Shown here: positions 1 through 4,837 of the stretch, piece after piece
How positions within the stretch are numbered: the first letter of the stretch is position 1
Layout: every line of letters starts with the position of its first letter
Assembly: GCA_021159805.1 (NCBI GenBank)
Contig: JAGHDT010000415.1
Span: 1 to 5,664 of the forward strand
Length of the DNA: 5,664 nucleotides
Direction: 5' to 3'
Source of the DNA: Anaerolineae bacterium
GTDB lineage: Bacteria; Chloroflexota; Anaerolineae; B4-G1; SLSP01
Notes under the pieces: generated by a model
Told to the model about the DNA's origin: nothing
Database searches by the model: none
Seen by the model: the letters and a program-made list of their open reading frames with translations, nothing else
Program-made: the position numbers and the translations under genes

Positions 1-552
1 CTCCATGATCTGTCCGCCGTTGACGGAATCCAGGTTGGCCGTCGGCTCGTCCGCGAGCACCAAGACGGGGCGGGTGGCGAGGGCGCGGGCGATGGCGACT
101 CGCTGCTGCTCACCGCCGCTCATCTGATCCGGCCGATGGCGGGCGCGATCCGAAAGCCCCACAGCCTCCAAGAGTTCATTCACGCGAGTGCGTCGCACGG
201 CGGCCTTCTCGCCGGTCAACAGAAGGGGCATTTCGATGTTCTCGTAGGCCGTGAGTCCCGGGATCAGCGCGAAAAACTGGAAGACGAACCCGATGCTCCC
301 CCGACGCACCTCCGCGCGCTGGTTGGAACTGAGGCGCGTCACATCCTGCCCGTTGATATGGATGGTGCCCGCCGTGGGCCGGTCCAGACAGCCCATCAAC
401 TGCAACAGCGTCGTCTTGCCCGAGCCCGACGGCCCGACGATAGCCGTGAACTCCCCCTCCTCGACGGTCAGGTCGACGCCCCGCAGGGCGGGCGTCTCGA
501 CTTCTCCCACCTTGTAGATCCGCTTCACATCCTTCAGCTCAATAACCGCCAT
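1..552 (-). CDS. ABC transporter ATP-binding protein, LolD/MacB type (partial, C-terminus beyond left edge)
   Basis: This is the ATP-hydrolysing subunit of a transporter of the LolCDE/MacB class, acting on the cytoplasmic face of the inner membrane with FtsX-type permeases. The window holds the first 184 residues, exactly in frame to base 1. Visible motifs are Walker A GPSGSGKT (residues 40-47), Q-loop FVFQ (Gln92), signature MSGGEQQ (144-150), Walker B LVLADE (164-169, catalytic Glu169) and D-loop NLD (173-175). The H-loop histidine lies outside the window. Family members are usually about 220-250 residues, so roughly a fifth to a quarter is missing. The ATG start is supported by a GGAGG Shine-Dalgarno at 559-563, six bases upstream. 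It is the third gene of a minus-strand operon, 99 bases after the second permease gene. The fold and role are near certain. The substrate is unknown, and the lolD/macB distinction cannot be made here. Confidence 0.95.
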   Translation of the reverse strand, partial: MAVIELKDVKRIYKVGEVETPALRGVDLTVEEGEFTAIVGPSGSGKTTLLQLMGCLDRPTAGTIHINGQDVTRLSSNQRAEVRRGSIGFVFQFFALIPGLTAYENIEMPLLLTGEKAAVRRTRVNELLEAVGLSDRARHRPDQMSGGEQQRVAIARALATRPVLVLADEPTANLDSVNGGQIME

Positions 553-600
553 GCCCTGCCTCCAATTCGACCATTCCTCGAGAAATGACACACGCCCTAT

Positions 601-645
601 CTCCCCCTCTCCCACAGGTGGGAGAGGGGGCCGGGGGGTGAGGGC
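601..645. repeat. REP-like intergenic palindrome (CCCCCTCTCCCAC stem plus GGTGAGGGC tail)
   Basis: Bases 603-615 (CCCCCTCTCCCAC) are the exact reverse complement of 618-630, so the mRNA can form a near-perfect 12-bp hairpin with a four-base loop. A G-rich tail ending GGTGAGGGC follows at 631-645. From memory, CCCTCTCCC-type hairpins with a GGTGAGGGC tail recur many times in many GC-rich bacterial genomes, so this is probably a dispersed REP-type repeat. Only one copy is in the window, so repetition is not shown here. It begins seven bases after the stop codon of the second permease gene in transcript order and ends well before the ATPase ribosome-binding site. No T-run follows on either strand, so it is not a standard intrinsic terminator. 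Confidence 0.7.
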
Positions 646-651
646 TCCTCC

Positions 652-1878
652 CTACAACGCGCGGAGCGCCTCAATCGGCTCCATCCGTGACGCATACCAG
701 GCCGGGTATAGCGACCCGAGCAGCGTGATAACCAATGCCGTAACCGAAACGATGATCACGTCCTTGACCGAGTGCGCGGCATAGATCACCTCACCGATCG
801 ACATCTGGGATGAACTGGCGAACGCCCCCGTGTCGCCCATATGTATACCCACCCTCGACAGGTATTCGACGCCCAGAGATCCAAGCAGAATGCCCAGTAC
901 GATACCGACCAGGGCCAGGATGCCGGCCTCGATCAGGAACATGGCCCTGATCTCGCGAGCCTTCATGCCGAACGAGGCCAGGATGCCCATCTCCCGGGTG
1001 CGCTCAAAAACGGTCATCAGGAGCGTGTTGACGATGACGACGGCGACGATGGCAAGCACGATCACGTAGAGCATATAGATGAACTGACGGCCTATCTCCG
1101 TGGTCTCCAGCATGAACTCGTTGAGCTCCTGCCATATCTCGACCTCCAGCCCGGGCGCCTGCAGTGCGGCAGCAACGGCACCGGCCTGCTCCCTATCGTG
1201 AAGCAACGTCAGGATAGCGCTCGCGCGTCCCCCCGTCCGTGTGAAGGATTGCGCCTTCGCCAGGGGCATCAGGATGGTATTCAGGTCATAGCCGGGGACC
1301 CCCGAATCGTACAACCCGCGGATTGTGAAGACCGCCTCATCCGGCTGCTCTCCCGATGTGGGCGCCAGCAGGCTGAAGGAGTCCCCGACCCCGATCCCCA
1401 GCGAGTCAGCCAGACGTCTGCCCATCAGGGCGCCCTCGCGGTCGTCGGGCTCGGGCAGTTGGCCAGCGACGACGCCATCGCGGAAAGGGGCGTTGACGTC
1501 AGAGCTGAAGTCCATACCGTTCACCGCCACATTCACCGACTGCTCGCCAAGCCCCAGAACACCGGAGGCCCACAGAATGGGCGTGGCGTCCTGCACCTGA
1601 GGCAACTCGCGAACCCGCGCAGCCACCGTATCGGCGTCATCGAGCAGGTCCTCCCACTTCAGGGTACCCTCGTTACGCTCGTAGTCGGCATCACGGACCT
1701 GCAGGTGGCTGGTCTGCACACGAACGTTGTCGTCAATCATCCCCGTGTACGAGCCTTCCACAATGCCGCCCGTCACGACGAGCAACCCCACTCCCAGCAG
1801 CATCGCCATCAGGGTCGCGCCCGAACGTCGCTTGTTGCGTCCTATATCGCGGATGGCGATCCGCCATAGTCCGGCCAT
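652..1878 (-). CDS. ABC transporter permease, FtsX/MacB type (second permease of the operon)
   Basis: This is a membrane subunit of a LolC/LolE/MacB-type transporter, 408 aa, a normal length for a LolC/E-like permease. A basic cytoplasmic start (RDIGRNKRR) precedes TM1 at about residues 21-41. A large extracytoplasmic MacB-type core domain follows (about 45-260). Three C-terminal helices then form the FtsX domain: TM2 about 266-290, TM3 about 312-337 and TM4 about 373-394. The segment ERTREMGILASFGMKAREI (292-310) is the typical cytoplasmic loop that contacts the ATPase, and YPAWYASRMEPIEALR (391-406) is the usual C-terminal signature. The ATG is set by AAGGAGGAG at 1881-1889, with GGAGG four bases from the start. 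The gene lies 88 bases after the first permease and 99 bases before the ATPase. It is clearly paralogous to the neighbouring permease, which suggests a heterodimer. The substrate is unknown. Confidence 0.95.
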   Translation of the reverse strand: MAGLWRIAIRDIGRNKRRSGATLMAMLLGVGLLVVTGGIVEGSYTGMIDDNVRVQTSHLQVRDADYERNEGTLKWEDLLDDADTVAARVRELPQVQDATPILWASGVLGLGEQSVNVAVNGMDFSSDVNAPFRDGVVAGQLPEPDDREGALMGRRLADSLGIGVGDSFSLLAPTSGEQPDEAVFTIRGLYDSGVPGYDLNTILMPLAKAQSFTRTGGRASAILTLLHDREQAGAVAAALQAPGLEVEIWQELNEFMLETTEIGRQFIYMLYVIVLAIVAVVIVNTLLMTVFERTREMGILASFGMKAREIRAMFLIEAGILALVGIVLGILLGSLGVEYLSRVGIHMGDTGAFASSSQMSIGEVIYAAHSVKDVIIVSVTALVITLLGSLYPAWYASRMEPIEALRAL

Positions 1879-1958
1879 GTCTCCTCCTTACAGAGTGTCG
1901 AGCCAGTATGCCGCTCGAACTCCCGTGTGTGGTGTACGCTGAACTGCGCCTGCACGTG

Positions 1959-1972
1959 GTGTAGGCCTACAC
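1959..1972. other. 14-bp perfect palindrome across a stop codon
   Basis: GTGTAGGCCTACAC is a perfect palindrome that includes the TAG stop (1967-1969) of the first permease gene. With no loop it cannot fold fully as RNA, and no T-run follows. It may be chance, a protein-binding site, or a weak structure at the end of the reading frame. Confidence 0.3.
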
Positions 1973-3208
1973 ATAGTGTAGGGCCTCAGCGGGTTCCCGC
2001 CGCGAGGCACGCCAGGCGGGGTAGAGCGAGGCCAACAGTGCGACGCCCACCACCGTAAGCGAACGCGTCACCAGTATCCCTATATCGCTGTCGAAGAAAA
2101 TCCGATCGCCCATCAGTGCGGCGATCGCCATGTCGAGCGAGTCCATATCATAGGGCATCGGAAGTCCTGTTCGGGAGCCCCATAGATTGAGCATGCCACC
2201 GAACACACTGCCCACCACGCCACTGACGGCCCCCAGAATGCTGCCCTCAATCAGAAAGAGTGTCACTATCTCCCGGCGCTTCATCCCCATCGCGGCGATC
2301 AAACCGATCTCGCGGGTTCGCTCGACGACGACCATCAGCATCAGGTTGAAGATGCCCACACCGGCGATCATGAGAATAACCACGCTGAGGATTTTGAGCA
2401 TCTGCTCATCCATAGCGACGGCGTCAACCATTTCCGGGCTGATCGTGTTCCAGGCATCCACCTCGTAGCCCGGCAGAGCTGCCCTCAGAGCATTCACCAC
2501 GGGGACTTCGTCACCCATCTCCTCCATATAGACGCCGACCTCCGTCACCTGGTCACGCAGACCAAAGAGCGTCTGGGCCTCTGCCAATGACACATAGGAC
2601 GAGGACTTCTCCATCGCGTCCCCACCGAACTCGTAGATGCCGACCACGGTCATCGTTCGCTGCCGCATCTGCTCGTGCGTGGCGCGTCCGGACAGCGTGA
2701 TGCGGTCACCGACATCGGCATCGAGGGCGTCGGCCATCCCCCGGCCGATCAGGATCACGTCCTCATCATCGGCGGCTAGATAGCGACCCTCGACAATCTG
2801 TTCCGACAACAACGCCACCCCTGCCTCACGCTCCGGCTCGATGCCGATGAAGACCGTGGGAAATGAGCCCTCGCGGCTGCTGAGCAGGCCGGCGGTCTGG
2901 ATGCGCATGGCTGCGGCTGTGACCCCCGGCCGGGTCATCGCGAACTCGACGGCTGCCTCCGCGTGGACCATCGGGACAGGGTAGAGCGGTAGTTGGTTGG
3001 CTTTGTCACGGTAGCCAAGGGCGTGCACCAACACGTGGCCCCCGCTGTGCCGGACGGTGTTTTCATACATCACGCCCGTCATGCCCCCCATCATGCCGTC
3101 GAACACAACGATCAACGTCAGCGCCAGCGACATGGCCGCGATGGCGATCAACGTGCGACGCTTGTTGCGCCAGACGTTGCGCCACGCGATTCTCAAAAAC
3201 CTTCCCAC
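1967..3208 (-). CDS. ABC transporter permease, FtsX/MacB type (first gene of the operon, GTG start)
   Basis: This 413-residue membrane subunit has the same design as the next gene. A basic N-terminus (RNVWRNKRR) leads into TM1 at about 19-40, followed by an extracytoplasmic MacB-type core domain (about 45-265). The FtsX domain has TM2 about 271-295, TM3 about 318-342 and TM4 about 376-397. The ATPase-contacting loop ERTREIGLIAAMGMKRREI (297-315) and the C-terminal YPAWRASRREPAEAL (397-411) match the paralogue closely. Translation starts at GTG: there is no in-frame ATG nearby, and AGGAGGTGG lies just upstream with GGAGG (3215-3219) six bases from the GTG. As first gene, it is read from the promoter at 3252-3280, over which a TetR-type operator sits. 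With its paralogue it probably forms the channel-like pair of a LolCE-like complex. No periplasmic adaptor gene is seen in this window. Exact function is unknown. Confidence 0.95.
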   Translation of the reverse strand: MGRFLRIAWRNVWRNKRRTLIAIAAMSLALTLIVVFDGMMGGMTGVMYENTVRHSGGHVLVHALGYRDKANQLPLYPVPMVHAEAAVEFAMTRPGVTAAAMRIQTAGLLSSREGSFPTVFIGIEPEREAGVALLSEQIVEGRYLAADDEDVILIGRGMADALDADVGDRITLSGRATHEQMRQRTMTVVGIYEFGGDAMEKSSSYVSLAEAQTLFGLRDQVTEVGVYMEEMGDEVPVVNALRAALPGYEVDAWNTISPEMVDAVAMDEQMLKILSVVILMIAGVGIFNLMLMVVVERTREIGLIAAMGMKRREIVTLFLIEGSILGAVSGVVGSVFGGMLNLWGSRTGLPMPYDMDSLDMAIAALMGDRIFFDSDIGILVTRSLTVVGVALLASLYPAWRASRREPAEALHYV

Positions 3209-3214
3209 ACACCA

Positions 3215-3220
3215 CCTCCT
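3215..3220 (-). promoter_or_regulatory. Strong ribosome-binding site fixing the GTG start
   Basis: Read on the minus strand this is AGGAGG followed by TGG, a near-complete match to the 16S anti-Shine-Dalgarno. It lies six bases before the GTG at 3208-3206. It supports GTG as the true start of the first permease gene. Confidence 0.85.
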
Positions 3221-3226
3221 GGTTGC

Positions 3227-3245
3227 AACTGACTATCGGTCAGTT
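3227..3245. promoter_or_regulatory. Operator A: TetR-type inverted repeat at the ABC operon promoter
   Basis: AACTGAC and GTCAGTT are perfect 7-bp inverted arms separated by TATCG. The 15-mer at 3230-3244 (TGACTATCGGTCAGT) matches operator B (TGACTGACGGTCAGT, 3573-3587) at 13 of 15 positions. It lies six bases downstream of the predicted -10 box, over the expected transcription start, where a bound repressor would block the promoter. TetR-family proteins commonly bind such short dyads beside their own genes. Binding by the neighbouring TetR protein is inferred. Confidence 0.8.
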
Positions 3246-3251
3246 CGCTCC

Positions 3252-3280
3252 ATTGTCTGGTGCTTTGAGCTCTGTGTCAA
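3252..3280 (-). promoter_or_regulatory. Predicted sigma-70-type promoter of the ABC transporter operon
   Basis: On the minus strand a perfect -35 TTGACA (3280-3275) is followed by a 17-base spacer and a -10 GACAAT (3257-3252), which matches TATAAT at four of six positions. The start of transcription would fall near 3245, giving a leader of roughly 37 bases before the GTG. Operator A covers that start point. Confidence 0.75.
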
Positions 3281-3318
3281 GCACGCGCGGGACCCACGCG
3301 CCCGCATGTCAGCTGTCC

Positions 3319-3350
3319 TTGTACAGACGTGCCGGTGGCACGTCTTCTGG
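3319..3350. repeat. Palindromic repeat copy 1 (hairpin 1)
   Basis: A perfect 9-bp stem, AGACGTGCC (3325-3333) with GGCACGTCT (3337-3345), encloses the loop GGT. It is flanked by TTGTAC on the left and TCTGG on the right. Compared with the reverse complement of copy 2, 24 of 32 positions agree, and the stem differences are paired changes. It lies upstream of both promoters, so neither transcript should run through it, which argues against a terminator. A dispersed REP- or MITE-like repeat is the best guess. Confidence 0.65.
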
Positions 3351-3427
3351 CTCCACAAGCCAGTCAGACCATAGATACCTGTTGGGAGTGGCGTGCCGTG
3401 GAGCACTTGAGACGCGCCACAGGCACC

Positions 3428-3459
3428 CCGGAAGACGATCCGGTGGATCGTCTGTACAA
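3428..3459. repeat. Palindromic repeat copy 2 (hairpin 2), inverted relative to copy 1
   Basis: A perfect 9-bp stem, AGACGATCC (3433-3441) with GGATCGTCT (3445-3453), encloses the same GGT loop. Its flanks CCGGA and GTACAA are those of copy 1 turned round (TCTGG and TTGTAC, one difference). Two base pairs in the stem differ from copy 1 on both sides, so pairing is preserved. With copy 1 it bounds a 141-bp segment (3319-3459). Confidence 0.65.
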
Positions 3460-3543
3460 CAGGAAAGGGCGCTACTCATCCACACCAGACCGTCCATCGA
3501 TCAGGTTGAATTCTAGATGCCTGTGCTCTGCAGGGCCAGGCAC

Positions 3544-3572
3544 TTGACAACGCCGCCACCCTGATCCAGTAT
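3544..3572 (+). promoter_or_regulatory. Predicted sigma-70-type promoter of the tetR operon
   Basis: TTGACA (3544-3549) is a perfect -35. After a 17-base spacer comes CAGTAT (3567-3572), a weak -10 with three of six consensus bases including the final AT. Transcription would start near 3579, inside operator B. The weaker -10 fits modest expression of an autoregulated repressor. Confidence 0.6.
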
Positions 3573-3573
3573 T

Positions 3574-3588
3574 GACTGACGGTCAGTC
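3574..3588. promoter_or_regulatory. Operator B: TetR-type palindrome at the tetR promoter
   Basis: GACTGAC and GTCAGTC form a perfect 15-bp dyad around a central G. It starts one base after the predicted -10 and covers the expected transcription start, ending 11 bases before the tetR Shine-Dalgarno. This is the standard arrangement for TetR-family autorepression. The arms are closer together here (one base) than in operator A (five bases) if each is read as a simple dyad. Confidence 0.85.
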
Positions 3589-3599
3589 GCCGGCGAGAT

Positions 3600-3605
3600 G
3601 AGGAG
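3600..3605 (+). promoter_or_regulatory. Ribosome-binding site deciding the tetR start
   Basis: GAGGAG lies seven bases before the ATG at 3613. It overlaps an earlier in-frame ATG at 3598, which has no ribosome-binding site of its own, so 3613 is the preferred start. Confidence 0.8.
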
Positions 3606-3612
3606 AAAGCCT

Positions 3613-4299
3613 ATGACGCGAATCGTGAAAGCACCCGATGAACGCCGCAGTGAACTCATCACCTGCGCACAGAAGCTTTTCTACACCAAGGGGTATGAAA
3701 GCACCTCGGTAAGCGACATTGTCACCGAGGTTGGCGTTGCCAAAGGCACCTTCTATTACTACTTCGAGTCGAAGCAGGCAATCTTGGAAGCGTTGGTTGC
3801 CGAACTATCAGAGCAAGGCCTCAAGCTATATGAGGCCATTGTAGCCGACAAGACGCTGAACGCCGTACAGAAGTGGATGCGGACGGCTCAGGTGATCGGT
3901 GACTGGAAGATCGAGCGCAAAGCCGAACTACTGGCCCTTGCGCGCGTGATGCAAGCGGACGAGAATGTGCTCCTGCGGCATAAACTTGCTACGCAGGCAG
4001 CGCAAGTGACCACGCCGGAACTGGCGAAGATCATCGCGCAGGGCATCGCGGAAGGCGTATTTGAGACGGACTATCCGGAGGAGACGGCTGAGATCGTTCA
4101 CGCGATCTCCACGGCCTTCTCAGGCACGATCACCGGTATTCTCCTGAACCCCGACAGGTATGATGATCCCGAAGCTCTGGTTCGGCGTAAGATCGAGGCG
4201 CTGCAGACCGCAACCGAGCGCGTCCTTGGCGCAGCACCGGGTTCGTTGCCGGTCATAGACAAACAGACGCTTTGCGCTTGGTTCGAGAAATGGGTATGA
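3613..4299 (+). CDS. TetR/AcrR-family transcriptional repressor
   Basis: This is a 228-residue DNA-binding regulator, slightly longer than the 190-220 typical of the family. The N-terminal domain is classic: helix 1 about 10-27 (RRSELITCAQKLFYTKGY), then the helix-turn-helix TSVSDIVTEVGVAKGTFYYYF (31-51) with the family's GTFYYYF recognition-helix end, then ESKQAILEALV (52-62). The remaining helical part (about 65-205) should bind a ligand and dimerise. As usual in this family it shows no motif that names the ligand. The ATG at 3613 is preferred over an in-frame ATG at 3598 because GAGGAG at 3600-3605 is correctly spaced only for 3613. It is divergent from the ABC operon, and near-identical operators lie at both promoters, so it probably represses itself and the transporter. 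The next gene follows after 22 bases. Confidence 0.95.
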   Translation: MTRIVKAPDERRSELITCAQKLFYTKGYESTSVSDIVTEVGVAKGTFYYYFESKQAILEALVAELSEQGLKLYEAIVADKTLNAVQKWMRTAQVIGDWKIERKAELLALARVMQADENVLLRHKLATQAAQVTTPELAKIIAQGIAEGVFETDYPEETAEIVHAISTAFSGTITGILLNPDRYDDPEALVRRKIEALQTATERVLGAAPGSLPVIDKQTLCAWFEKWV

Positions 4300-4321
4300 A
4301 CTTGTGTTTCCTGGAGGTGGT

Positions 4322-4783
4322 ATGAATCAACGGAATAGAACTACAGAGAGCCGGTTGCTGGCCGCTCTGGCGCATGGGGCGGTAGCCACACAAGGTATCG
4401 GCATTCTGGTGGGCGTAGTCGTCTACGTCACCGAGCGGGAGAAATCTCGTTACGCGGCGTTCCAGGGGCTCCAGGCCGCTCTTTTCCAACTCGCAAACCT
4501 CATCATCACGATCGGCTTGTGGGTAGTCTGGGGCATCCTCTACGGGCTCAGCTTAGTTCCGCTGATTATGCAGGCGGATGCAAACCCGGATGCTGCGCCG
4601 CCGCCGATATTCTGGATAGCTATGATCTCGATGGTCCTACCCCTCATCTACATGGTCCTCGTTGGCCTATATGGGATGTGGGGAGCCGTGCGGACCTGGC
4701 AGGGAAGGGATTTCAAGTATCTCCTCATCGGGGGATGGCTTGAGAAGAGCGGCCTCTGGACAACAGGATCTCAGGTTGAATGA
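4322..4783 (+). CDS. DUF4870-like small integral membrane protein
   Basis: This 153-residue membrane protein has unknown function. The N-terminal stretch LLAALAHGAVATQGIGILVGVVVYVTEREKS followed by RYAAFQGLQAALFQL (43-57) matches the layout I know for the DUF4870/Tic20-like family: a helix containing Ala-His, a charged turn with Lys-Ser, then a Gln-Ala-containing helix. Likely membrane segments are about 12-36, 50-82 (long, perhaps a helix plus a re-entrant part) and 96-119. The C-terminus (124-153) is polar and probably cytoplasmic. The ATG at 4322 is chosen over GTG 4304 because GGAGGTGG (4313-4320) lies between them, just upstream of the ATG. It sits 22 bases behind tetR with no terminator between, so the two are probably cotranscribed. 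It could be an accessory to the transporter or a stress-related membrane protein, but nothing in the sequence decides this. Confidence 0.8.
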   Translation: MNQRNRTTESRLLAALAHGAVATQGIGILVGVVVYVTEREKSRYAAFQGLQAALFQLANLIITIGLWVVWGILYGLSLVPLIMQADANPDAAPPPIFWIAMISMVLPLIYMVLVGLYGMWGAVRTWQGRDFKYLLIGGWLEKSGLWTTGSQVE

Positions 4784-4837
4784 GCATAACAGATACGCCG
4801 AAGGCCGAACAACAGTGTCAGGAAAGGAACCACAACT

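Larger units (their letters stand above)
3209..3612. other. Divergent intergenic control region without a gene
   Basis: About 400 bases separate the two divergent start codons. I see no credible coding frame: the short frames here cross operators and hairpins and lack ribosome-binding sites and family-like protein sequence. In order, the stretch holds the permease leader, operator A (3227-3245), the leftward promoter (3252-3280), hairpin 1 (3325-3345), a further short hairpin CTGGCT/AGCCAG (3347-3363), a plain stretch with a weak 6-bp pairing (3388-3393 with 3415-3420), hairpin 2 (3433-3453), about 90 bases with nothing recognised, the rightward promoter (3544-3572), operator B (3574-3588) and the tetR ribosome-binding site. 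The spacing is larger than two promoters need, and the hairpin-bounded segment accounts for much of the excess. Confidence 0.8.

Noticed and set aside
136..588. Open frame on the plus strand (150 codons)
   Set aside because: It is antisense to the ATPase gene, where Walker A, signature and Walker B motifs are unmistakable on the minus strand, and it runs on into the intergenic gap with no family-like sequence.
603..630. Hairpin as an intrinsic terminator
   Set aside because: No T-run follows on either strand, and the hairpin lies between cotranscribed operon genes.
841..1869. Long open frame on the plus strand (342 codons)
   Set aside because: It lies wholly antisense to the permease gene, whose protein has clear family motifs; the plus-strand product is low-complexity and resembles no family.
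3364..3368. GTCAG half-site as a third operator
   Set aside because: Only a five-base half-site without a partner arm; expected by chance in this length.
3319..3459. Hairpins 1 and 2 as terminators or as a CRISPR array
   Set aside because: No T-runs follow and no predicted transcript enters them; there are only two copies, inverted and with altered stems, unlike direct CRISPR repeats with uniform spacers.
3223..3547. Several short overlapping frames in the intergenic region, both strands
   Set aside because: They cross operator A, the leftward promoter and the hairpins, lack ribosome-binding sites, and show no protein-like pattern.
3598..3612. Upstream in-frame ATG for the TetR gene
   Set aside because: The Shine-Dalgarno GAGGAG (3600-3605) overlaps and follows this ATG, so it serves the ATG at 3613; nothing upstream of 3598 resembles a ribosome-binding site.
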